Below, piece by piece: positions 1 through 5,175 of a stretch of 5,396 nt of DNA. Numbering within the stretch: the first letter of the stretch is position 1; each line of letters opens with the position of its first letter. The notes under the pieces were generated by a model. That model searched no databases. It saw only the letters and a list, made by a program, of their open reading frames with translations, and was not told where the DNA came from. The DNA is from JBNJDW01 sp051745265 (GTDB lineage Bacteria; Pseudomonadota; Alphaproteobacteria; Micavibrionales; CSBR16-224): positions 1 to 5,396 of the forward strand of contig JBNJDW010000134.1 of the NCBI GenBank assembly GCA_051745265.1, written 5' to 3'. Position numbers and translations under genes: made by a program.

Positions 1-567
1 CGAGGTCACCGATGACACCCAGCTTTTGGCGCCTTTGGTGATCTGATAATTCATATCGGCATGCCAGGCGACCAGATGGCCGTTATCAATGACCACGGTT
101 TCGCCTTCCGGCACATCAAGATTATGAATCGCGCCATAGGTGCTGACAAAGGCGGTGCCGGTGCCGCCCATGCGGATGACAAAGAATCCCTCACCGCCGA
201 GAAGTCCCCGGGTCAGGCTTTGCACCTTGGTCGAGATTTCAACATCCTGACTGGCGGCGACAAAACCGTGTTTTTGCAGTATCCATTCCCGGCCATCCAG
301 TTCAATCGGCGCGATCATCCCCATCTGCGCTGTCGATAATAATGCCCAGCCCGGTTTCTGCGGGGCTTCCAATGACTGTAGAAAAAAGCTTTCGCCGGTG
401 AACATCCGGCCAATGGCGCCTTTGACCCCGCCATCCATCCGGCCTTTCAAATGGATATCCTGTGACATCGCCACCATTGATCCGGATTCAGCCTTGATAC
501 TTTCACCGGCGGCAAGCTCTACGCGGACCATTGGGAAGGTGTTTCCGCCCTCGATCTGATATTCCAT
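1..567 (-). CDS. AIM24 / TIGR00266 family protein, 3' end outside the window
   Basis: The first 189 codons of a minus-strand gene are visible, with an open frame to the window edge and no stop. Translation begins MEYQIEGGNTFPMVRVEL and contains AESGSMVAMS (about residues 27-36), then a glycine-rich GGVKGAIGRMFTGESFF stretch, LLGGEGFFVIRM (about 122-133) and a late NYQITKGAKSW segment. These glycine-punctuated beta-strand blocks, with an early 'ESGSMV' and a 'GES' after a GxxG run, are what I recognise as the AIM24 family (TIGR00266), usually about 220-260 aa, so perhaps 30-70 residues are missing. No signal peptide or membrane segment is seen. The biochemical role in bacteria is not established; the yeast namesake is a mitochondrial inner-membrane protein. 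The ATG at 565-567 is preceded by an AAGGGA ribosome site (574-579 on the complement) 7 bp upstream. The receiver/deaminase-like gene ends 28 bp upstream on the same strand, so co-transcription is likely. Confidence 0.85.
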   Translation of the reverse strand, partial: MEYQIEGGNTFPMVRVELAAGESIKAESGSMVAMSQDIHLKGRMDGGVKGAIGRMFTGESFFLQSLEAPQKPGWALLSTAQMGMIAPIELDGREWILQKHGFVAASQDVEISTKVQSLTRGLLGGEGFFVIRMGGTGTAFVSTYGAIHNLDVPEGETVVIDNGHLVAWHADMNYQITKGAKSWVSSVTS

Positions 568-595
568 GCTCTGTCCCTTTTTTTGTCTGTCCCGC

Positions 596-1426
596 TTATG
601 ACTCTTGCAAATCTTTCCATTGCTGTAAAACGATATAACCCTCATCATTCAGAAATTCGATCATCGGCATGGTTCTTTTGCTGACCACCTGGGCCATCTG
701 GTCATATAAATTCAGGTAGTTATAGGTCTCGTTTTCAATTTCTTCGAGCGTGGTCGCGTAATAGACCCGATCCATGCCGGCTTCGTAAATCGCCGCCAGC
801 GCCATCGGGCACGGCTCGCAACTGAGGAAAATTTCACAATCAGTCAGAACCGGACTTTGCAGATTTTCACAGGCCGAACGCACCGCCAGCAGCGCGGCCT
901 TGGCCGTCGGATCACCGCTTTCGATGACGCGGTCGCACGCCTCGGCGACAATCTTGTTATTCCTGACTATCACGGCGGCAAACGGTCCCTCGGGTGAGGT
1001 TGAAATGCTCTCCGAACACAGATCCAGCGCCCGGCGCATAAACCGGTCGGGCGCAGGCGCATCACTGGCTTTACCATTGACCGGGGCGGTATTATAGATC
1101 TTAAAAGCCGCCGCAACCTTAGACGACAGAGTTTCCGGTGAAATGGGCCGGAACAAAACATGATGATGGTCCAGATTCATCGGCGCTGAATCAGGATCAT
1201 CGGCCATAAACAACATCGGCAGATCGCCAAATTCAGCGTCAAAAGGCTCGCGGTATTCTGAAACATCGGTCAGAATCAGCGAAAATTCGCCAATATCCAG
1301 ATCCTTTGAATCGGCACTGCAATCCAGCGCATCGACCTGATATCCGGCTTTCTCCAGCAAACCGCTGATCAGTTTGCGGTTTACGGTATTCGGTTCTATC
1401 AACAGAATTTTTGATGTGTCTTGCAT
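596..1426 (-). CDS. Degenerate receiver domain fused to a catalytically disabled guanine/cytidine deaminase-like domain
   Basis: This 276-aa protein has two recognisable domains. Residues about 5-110 resemble a response-regulator receiver: KILLIEPNTVNRKLI at the first strand, LILTDV with the phosphoacceptor-position Asp54, and FRPISPETL near the end. It is degenerate: the acidic pair is E11-P12 rather than E-D, the switch Thr/Ser position looks like Ala75, and the conserved Lys is Arg93. After a linker, residues about 127-276 follow the CDA-fold GuaD/dCMP-deaminase pattern (GPFAAVIV, SGDPTA, SCEPCPM, RTMP). The zinc motif HAE has become K176-A-A178, and PCxxC has become P-C206-P-M-A209, so only one of three zinc ligands and no catalytic Glu remain. 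The frame is intact. No signal peptide is visible, so it is presumably cytosolic. I infer a non-enzymatic role, perhaps ligand or partner binding. The start ATG has a GGGGAA site 9 bp upstream. It probably leads the AIM24-family gene and is divergent from hpf. Confidence 0.85.
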   Translation of the reverse strand: MQDTSKILLIEPNTVNRKLISGLLEKAGYQVDALDCSADSKDLDIGEFSLILTDVSEYREPFDAEFGDLPMLFMADDPDSAPMNLDHHHVLFRPISPETLSSKVAAAFKIYNTAPVNGKASDAPAPDRFMRRALDLCSESISTSPEGPFAAVIVRNNKIVAEACDRVIESGDPTAKAALLAVRSACENLQSPVLTDCEIFLSCEPCPMALAAIYEAGMDRVYYATTLEEIENETYNYLNLYDQMAQVVSKRTMPMIEFLNDEGYIVLQQWKDLQES

Positions 1427-1469
1427 ATTATATCATTCCCCAAATTTTAGTATGACAGCAAAAGAAAAA

Positions 1470-1498
1470 AATTTAGTTAAAATTTTACATAAATTCAA
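1470..1498 (-). promoter_or_regulatory. Possible promoter for the receiver/deaminase-like gene
   Basis: On the minus strand TTGAAT (1498-1493) is followed after 17 bp by TAAATT (1475-1470), a four-of-six match to each sigma-70 hexamer at ideal spacing, in a very AT-rich stretch. The leader to the ATG at 1426 would be about 35-40 nt and includes the GGGGAA ribosome site at 1436-1441. Random AT-rich DNA often yields such matches, so this is tentative. Confidence 0.3.
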
Positions 1499-1598
1499 AT
1501 AAACCCTACTGATGAATCATCAAATGACCGCTTTCTTTATAAACTGGCAGGAACTTGATTTCAGTTAAAGGAATATTATTTTTTTTGGTGGAAAATAG

Positions 1599-1604
1599 TA
1601 TAAT
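1599..1604 (+). promoter_or_regulatory. hpf -10 box
   Basis: A perfect TATAAT lies 53 bp upstream of the hpf start codon. The positions 16-18 bp upstream hold only T/A-rich hexamers (for example TTATTT at 1576-1581), so no good -35 box accompanies it; an activator or an alternative sigma factor may be involved. Predicted transcription start is around 1611. Confidence 0.45.
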
Positions 1605-1609
1605 ATCCA

Positions 1610-1626
1610 GACATTAAGATAATGTC
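1610..1626. repeat. Inverted repeat at the predicted hpf transcription start
   Basis: GACATT (1610-1615) and AATGTC (1621-1626) are perfect 6-bp inverted copies separated by 5 bp. The dyad sits 5 bp after the TATAAT box, at the expected transcription start, so it could be an operator half-site pair or a small hairpin at the 5' end of the hpf mRNA. The length is short enough to be chance. Confidence 0.4.
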
Positions 1627-1656
1627 ATTCAAACAAGTCCGAAGGAGACGCAAAAC

Positions 1657-2259
1657 ATGAAATTAACGGTCCAAGGCAAGCATATGGAGATCGGCGACGC
1701 TTTACGTGAACATGTGCAAGACCATCTGACGGAAGCTGCGGAAAAATACTTCCCCAATCCGATCGAAGCCACTGTTTTGTTTTCGAAAGAAGCCAATCAT
1801 AGAATCAAAGCGGATATCACCATTCATCTGGGCAAGGATATTATCCTGAAAGCCCATTACGAAGCAGACGCGCCGTATGTTGCCTTTGATACCGCAACAG
1901 ACCGTCTGGCCAAAAGAATGCGCCGTTACAAAAGCCGGATGAAAGATCACCAGCGCAAAATCGAGGGCATCCCGGCCGAACAGGAAATGCCGGCGGTTTA
2001 TAAAACGCTTGAATCCCTGAACAATCATGACAATCAGGACGAAAGCGAAGCCGGCGAGCCCACCGTGGTCGCCGAAATGGTCACCTCGATCCAGGAAATG
2101 TCTGTCAGTGAAGCGGTCATGCGGCTTGAGCTGGCCGATTCAAATGCGATGATGTTCCGTAACAGCGATCATGGCGATATCAATATGGTTTATCGCCGCA
2201 AAGACGGCAATATCGGCTGGGTCAATCCAAAATGGGCCGATCAGAAAAAAACCGGCTGA
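1657..2259 (+). CDS. hpf: Long-form ribosome hibernation promoting factor (HPF/RaiA family)
   Basis: The 200-aa product matches the long HPF type. Residues 1 to about 101 form the S30AE/YfiA-like domain (MKLTVQGKHMEIGDALREHV, then alternating strands and a basic helix RLAKRMRRYKSRMKDHQRK), which in the family binds the 30S decoding region and blocks mRNA/tRNA sites. A polar acidic linker (about 102-136) leads to the C-terminal domain (about 138-192; MSVSEAVMRLEL, FRNSDHGDINMVYRRKDGNIGWVNP), which in long HPFs dimerises to pair two 70S ribosomes into inactive 100S particles in starved cells. All blocks look intact and length is normal for the family. The ATG follows an AAGGAG site (1642-1647) 9 bp upstream. 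In many proteobacteria hpf sits beside rpoN and ptsN; here neither is in the window and the upstream neighbour is a divergent receiver/deaminase-like gene. A hairpin follows the stop, suggesting a monocistronic message. Confidence 0.95.
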   Translation: MKLTVQGKHMEIGDALREHVQDHLTEAAEKYFPNPIEATVLFSKEANHRIKADITIHLGKDIILKAHYEADAPYVAFDTATDRLAKRMRRYKSRMKDHQRKIEGIPAEQEMPAVYKTLESLNNHDNQDESEAGEPTVVAEMVTSIQEMSVSEAVMRLELADSNAMMFRNSDHGDINMVYRRKDGNIGWVNPKWADQKKTG

Positions 2260-2290
2260 TCTGAATACAGGTCAGAGATACAGTGTTTAA

Positions 2291-2319
2291 AAGAAGGGCG
2301 GTATTACTCCGCCCTTCTT
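2291..2319 (+). terminator. Hairpin after hpf, probable terminator
   Basis: AAGAAGGGCGG (2291-2301) and its exact complement CCGCCCTTCTT (2309-2319) form an 11-bp stem with a 7-nt loop, 31 bp after the hpf stop. The plus strand after it has only a weak T content (GCTGTTC), whereas the minus-strand continuation is TTTT. It is thus a strong hairpin but an imperfect intrinsic terminator in the hpf direction, and some read-through into tag is possible. Confidence 0.6.
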
Positions 2320-2358
2320 GCTGTTCAGGAAGATTATTTTGTAAAGGATGACGGCCCG

Positions 2359-2958
2359 ATGATCACCGAACGTGATGGCAAATACCGCTGCTTTGGCGAC
2401 AAGCCGGGGCAGGATCTGTATGCCGCCTATCATGACCATGAATGGGGCCGCCCGGCACCGGATGACCGCCATCTCTTTGAAATGCTGGTTTTAGAAGGCG
2501 CGCAGGCCGGGCTGTCCTGGGAGACCATCTTAAAACGCCGGGACGGTTACCGGCGGGCCTATCATAATTTTGATCCGGTCAAGGTCGCCGCCATGTCAGA
2601 TGCTGATCTGGAGGCTCTGCGGGCAGATACCGGTATTATCCGCAACCGGTTGAAGATCTATGCCGCCCGGACAAATGCCAAAGTCTTCCTGAGCCTTCAG
2701 CGCGACTATGGCAGTTTTGAGACGTACCTTAAAACTTTTATCCCCGATGCGCCGCGGATCAATCATTGGCCAACGCTCAAAGACGTACCGGTGACCACCG
2801 CCGAAAGCGATGCGCTGGCCAAAGATTTAAAACAGCGCGGCATGAAATTTGTCGGCTCGACCATTCTCTATGCCTATATGCAGGCCGTCGGCCTTGTCGA
2901 TGATCATGTCGAAAGCTGCTGGCTGCGGGCAGAGGCCCGGCGCTGGTTTGAAAAATAA
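2359..2958 (+). CDS. tag: DNA-3-methyladenine glycosylase I
   Basis: Tag excises 3-methyladenine (and 3-methylguanine) from alkylated DNA, starting base excision repair in the cytosol. The 199-aa protein covers the whole family length and retains the expected features: the zinc ligands Cys11 (YRCFGD), His25 (YHDHEWG), His183 and Cys187 (DDHVESCW), the base-recognition Glu46 in LEGAQAGLSW with Trp54, and FDPVKVAAM, GIIRNRLKI and KFVGSTILYAYMQAVGLV downstream. Nothing essential appears lost, so it should be active. The ATG at 2359 is preceded by AAAGG (2343-2347) about 11 bp upstream. An ATG at 2348 is out of frame and stops after four codons. It lies 99 bp after hpf on the same strand, behind a hairpin, so it is likely expressed separately or by read-through. 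It is convergent with the MshEN-peptidase gene, with a terminator between them. Confidence 0.96.
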   Translation: MITERDGKYRCFGDKPGQDLYAAYHDHEWGRPAPDDRHLFEMLVLEGAQAGLSWETILKRRDGYRRAYHNFDPVKVAAMSDADLEALRADTGIIRNRLKIYAARTNAKVFLSLQRDYGSFETYLKTFIPDAPRINHWPTLKDVPVTTAESDALAKDLKQRGMKFVGSTILYAYMQAVGLVDDHVESCWLRAEARRWFEK

Positions 2959-2988
2959 CGGGCCGGCAAAACCGACCCGTATATTTTT
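2959..2988. terminator. Bidirectional intrinsic terminator between convergent genes
   Basis: The stem CGGGCCGG (2959-2966) / CCGACCCG (2972-2979) with a 5-nt loop begins at the base after the tag stop codon. On the plus strand it has one C-A mismatch and is followed by T5 at 2984-2988. On the minus strand the mismatch becomes a G-U wobble and the hairpin is followed by TTATTTTT, from the A-rich end of tag. It can therefore end transcription of both tag and the convergent peptidase gene. Confidence 0.75.
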
Positions 2989-2995
2989 CCCCCCA

Positions 2996-3019
2996 TATAT
3001 TCCTGCCTCCGGGAATATA
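2996..3019. repeat. Second small hairpin in the tag/peptidase gap
   Basis: TATATTCC (2996-3003) and GGAATATA (3012-3019) are perfect 8-bp inverted copies around an 8-nt loop. On the plus strand it is followed by GCTTTT, so it may be a backup terminator for tag. On the minus strand it lies 7 bp beyond the peptidase stop codon and could protect that mRNA's 3' end. Confidence 0.5.
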
Positions 3020-3026
3020 GCTTTTA

Positions 3027-3974
3027 TCAGGCTGATTTATGCAGCCACCAGCTGGCCTGATTGATTGAGAAAATAGGCTTATAGCGTTTGACCGAAGATA
3101 ACTGGCGTACGCGTTTGATCTGGTTATCCAGAACATAAGCGGTCTTATCGCGATCATAAACAATCAAAATGGCATGGTGCTGGTTCAACGTTTTATCCTC
3201 AACCACGGCAACCCGCATCTGTTCAACCGGCACGCCCAGCGCCCGCAAGGCAACATATTTGGCAATGGCGAAATCTTCGCAATCCCCGCCGCGGGCCATA
3301 AATTCAACCGGTGTTGCCCAGTAATCAGATTTGCCCCAGTTCTGGCTGTCTTCAATATACGGCTTGCTGTTCATCATCCGGTTCACGGCAGAAACCTGTT
3401 CACGCAGCGATTTTCCCTGCAGACCCTTCAGACGGTTTTGCATCTGCTGCATTTCATGCCCGCCTTTACCGGCGCGCAGATCCGCTTCAAAACGCTCAAT
3501 CATGCCGTTCCAGTTACTGAAGCCGGAAATATCATTGGACCGCACTTCGCGCGTGCCGAACATGGCCGGATAAGCGATTTCATCAACATCATATTTACTG
3601 GTATCAACCGCAGAAGAAAAACTAACATTGGTCGTTTCGGCTGAGGCTGAGCGCGGCGCCATGCTGCCCACGCTGATCAGCATGGTCAGACCGGCGGCGG
3701 AAACCTTGATACACCACTGTTCAGCCAGTTTGCGATACAGGGTGATCGGTGAAATAATGCCAAGACCGATCAGCACCTGACCCAGCTGTTTACGGTCGGC
3801 TTTTTGTGCGGCCAGCGCCTCGGCCAGCTGATCACGGCTGATCAACCCACTGTCGACCAACAAATCCCCAAGCCGCGCAGACGCCAGACGATTGGCCACG
3901 GCGTTAAAAAACCCCCGTTTTTTTGCGTGTTGCTGTTCAGGATCTGTTACGTGCTTACTCATAATACTCCCCAT
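3027..3974 (-). CDS. MshEN-domain / LapG-like transglutaminase-fold cysteine peptidase (BTLCP) fusion
   Basis: This 315-aa protein has three parts. Residues 34-86 hold two consecutive 24-residue MshEN motifs separated by exactly five residues: first R34-L-G with LVDSGLI and ending Q57, second Q63-L-G with LIGLGII and ending Q86. This pattern in MshE-type ATPases binds cyclic di-GMP; here the second motif has Gln in place of Arg. Residues about 89-106 are hydrophobic, followed by APRSASA|ET, which resembles a signal-peptidase site. Residues about 115-310 are a BTLCP (Peptidase_C93/DUF920) domain with a LapG-like triad: Cys232 in GGDCEDFA, His267 in NQHHAIL and Asp283 in VLDN. Acidic residues flanking the Cys match LapG's calcium site. 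LapG cleaves large adhesins in the periplasm under c-di-GMP control through LapD. No adhesin or LapD lies here, so the substrate is unknown. M1 has AAAGGA upstream; M5 (3962) behind GGGGAG is an alternative start. Confidence 0.88.
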   Translation of the reverse strand: MGSIMSKHVTDPEQQHAKKRGFFNAVANRLASARLGDLLVDSGLISRDQLAEALAAQKADRKQLGQVLIGLGIISPITLYRKLAEQWCIKVSAAGLTMLISVGSMAPRSASAETTNVSFSSAVDTSKYDVDEIAYPAMFGTREVRSNDISGFSNWNGMIERFEADLRAGKGGHEMQQMQNRLKGLQGKSLREQVSAVNRMMNSKPYIEDSQNWGKSDYWATPVEFMARGGDCEDFAIAKYVALRALGVPVEQMRVAVVEDKTLNQHHAILIVYDRDKTAYVLDNQIKRVRQLSSVKRYKPIFSINQASWWLHKSA

Positions 3975-4052
3975 TCCATTCCTTTATGTAATCTTAGGAT
4001 ACAGGCCAAAAATTAAAGAAATATGAAAACATCGACAGTTTTGAGAAATTTC

Positions 4053-4081
4053 TAGACATAATCAGGGTCAGCGCGTATAAA
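4053..4081 (+). promoter_or_regulatory. Sigma-70-type promoter for the heptokinase-like gene
   Basis: TAGACA (4053-4058) and TATAAA (4076-4081) each match five of six consensus bases with 17-bp spacing. Transcription would start near 4088, giving a leader of only about 14 nt to the TTG at 4102 or about 29 nt to the ATG at 4117. A perfect 10-bp palindrome, AGAAATTTCT (4044-4053), abuts the -35 box and could be an operator. A second TATAAT at 4093-4098 lacks a -35 partner. Confidence 0.5.
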
Positions 4082-4101
4082 AAAACTCTGTTTATAATGA
4101 A

Positions 4102-5106
4102 TTGAATGATCTTTTAATGACCCTCTCCCCGTCTCTGCACCCGATTATCGACCAGCTTTGCCATGCCCGAATTCTGTGTGTCGGCGATATCATGCTTGAC
4201 CGTTTTGTCTCCGGCACAGTTGACCATATTGCCCCGGATGCGCCGGTGCCGCTGCTGCAAATCACAGAAGAAACTGAAACGCTGGGCGGGGCCGGCAATG
4301 TCGCGGCCAATCTGTCAGCGCTGGGGGCGCACACCGCAATTGTCAGCCAGATCGGTCCTGATTCGGCGGGCCGGCAGATTGGTGAAATCCTCGGCCAGCT
4401 TAATAATATGACCGATCATCTGATCACCGATGATCACCGGTCCTCAACCCTTCAAACCCGGTTTATAGCCGCGGAGCAGCCGCTTTTACGCAGTATTTCC
4501 GAAGATCGCACCGCGCTGAATGAGGAAACGGCGGCCAAAATCATCGCCACCGTCACCGATGAAATTGAACAGTATGATGCCCTGATCCTGTCCGATTCCG
4601 GTAAGGGCGTGCTCAGCGATGATATCTGCGCCGCGCTGATCTCACTGGCCAAACAGGCCGATATACCGGTGATCATTGATCCGCACGGCAAAAAATACAG
4701 CAAATACGCAGGCGCGACTGTGATTATCCCCGATCTGCAGAGCCTCTCTGCCGCCAGCGACATCACCGCGCAGGATGACGCGTCGATCTGTGCCGCCGCA
4801 GTCAATATCATCACCGGCTGCGATATTGAAACGGTACTGGCCCATCGCGGGCGTGACGGTCTGTCCGTGGTCTCCGAAGATAGCGAGCCTGTTCATCTCC
4901 CGGCCCATAACCCGCAAGAGATTTACGATGCCGCAGGCAGCCGTGAGACCCTCACCGCCATCATCGCCGCCGCCCTTGGCAGCGGCGCCAATATCGAACA
5001 GGCAGCCCATATCGCCAATATCGCCGGCGCCCTCACCGCCGGACAACACGGCCCCGCCGTCATCGACCTGCAGGCCTTAAAATCCGCGGCCAACCCGGCG
5101 GGCTGA
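4102..5106 (+). CDS. HldE/RfaE1 kinase-domain-like (PfkB family) protein with altered active site
   Basis: The 334-aa frame aligns along its length with the N-terminal kinase domain of HldE (RfaE1), which phosphorylates D-glycero-D-manno-heptose 7-phosphate in ADP-heptose synthesis for LPS core. Visible landmarks are VGDIMLDRF (27-35), APDAPVPLL, LGGAGNVAANL (61-71), LILSDSGKGVLS (161-172), IIDPHGKKYSKYAGAT and EIYDAAG. No cytidylyltransferase domain follows, so it is kinase-only, like HldA. Several active-site positions are changed: GAGD is G279-S-R-E282, replacing the catalytic Asp with Glu and a loop Gly with Arg; PNLxE is PDLQS (210-214); DPKG is DPHG; SDYxKG is SDSGKG. It may be inactive, altered in specificity or a binding protein. 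Start choice is uncertain: TTG at 4102 or in-frame ATG at 4117, neither with a clear ribosome site. No other LPS gene is in view. Confidence 0.8.
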   Translation: MNDLLMTLSPSLHPIIDQLCHARILCVGDIMLDRFVSGTVDHIAPDAPVPLLQITEETETLGGAGNVAANLSALGAHTAIVSQIGPDSAGRQIGEILGQLNNMTDHLITDDHRSSTLQTRFIAAEQPLLRSISEDRTALNEETAAKIIATVTDEIEQYDALILSDSGKGVLSDDICAALISLAKQADIPVIIDPHGKKYSKYAGATVIIPDLQSLSAASDITAQDDASICAAAVNIITGCDIETVLAHRGRDGLSVVSEDSEPVHLPAHNPQEIYDAAGSRETLTAIIAAALGSGANIEQAAHIANIAGALTAGQHGPAVIDLQALKSAANPAG

Positions 5107-5118
5107 CCCCGGCGCGCC

Positions 5119-5147
5119 TTGTCAAACCCTCTATATTCATATATAAT
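5119..5147 (+). promoter_or_regulatory. Promoter of the parD-like gene
   Basis: TTGTCA (5119-5124) and a perfect TATAAT (5142-5147) are separated by exactly 17 bp, giving the best sigma-70 promoter in the window, just after the kinase-like gene's stop. Transcription would start about 5154, leaving a leader of about 22 nt that carries the GGAGG ribosome site (5165-5169) 6 bp before the ATG. Confidence 0.65.
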
Positions 5148-5154
5148 ATTATAT
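5141..5154. promoter_or_regulatory. Palindromic candidate operator over the -10 box
   Basis: ATATAATATTATAT is a perfect 14-bp palindrome that contains the TATAAT box and ends at the predicted transcription start. ParD antitoxins have a ribbon-helix-helix fold and repress their own operon, typically at palindromes over the promoter, so this is the natural autoregulatory site. Pure A/T composition makes chance palindromes more likely. Confidence 0.45.
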
Positions 5155-5175
5155 GGTATAAATCGGAGGTTTATC

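Larger units (their letters stand above)
1427..1656. other. AT-rich divergent intergenic control region
   Basis: This 230-bp gap separates the start codons of the minus-strand receiver/deaminase-like gene and plus-strand hpf. It is much more AT-rich than the flanking genes, with A/T runs at about 1461-1500 and 1574-1586. It carries candidate promoters for both directions and a dyad near the hpf transcription start. I see no additional reading frame or RNA gene in it. The shared region makes coordinated control of the two genes possible but does not show it. Confidence 0.7.

Noticed and set aside
61..339. Plus-strand open frame of 92 codons
   Set aside because: It lies wholly opposite the AIM24-family gene, whose minus-strand translation gives coherent family motifs; this frame has no recognisable protein features.
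1544..1560. Possible sigma-54 promoter (CTGGCAGGAACTTGAT) upstream of hpf
   Set aside because: The GG is not followed by GC at the required 10-bp distance; the TTG is shifted by one base and the GC is absent.
2348..2362. Four-codon frame (ATG at 2348) overlapping the tag start as ATGA
   Set aside because: The AAAGG site directly abuts this ATG, leaving no ribosome spacing, and the peptide is too short to support as a leader.
3174..3644. Plus-strand open frame of 156 codons opposite the peptidase gene
   Set aside because: The minus strand here encodes the conserved GGDCEDFA and NQHHAIL peptidase core; the plus frame looks like compositional shadow with no motifs.
4421..4440. Tandem decamer TGATCACCGA/TGATCACCGG
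   Set aside because: It lies inside the kinase-like coding region, codes for ordinary residues (L-I-T-D-D-H-R) and has only two copies.
5111..5118. GGCGCGCC palindrome after the kinase-like gene
   Set aside because: An 8-bp GC palindrome without loop or T-tract does not make a terminator and is likely chance in GC-rich sequence.
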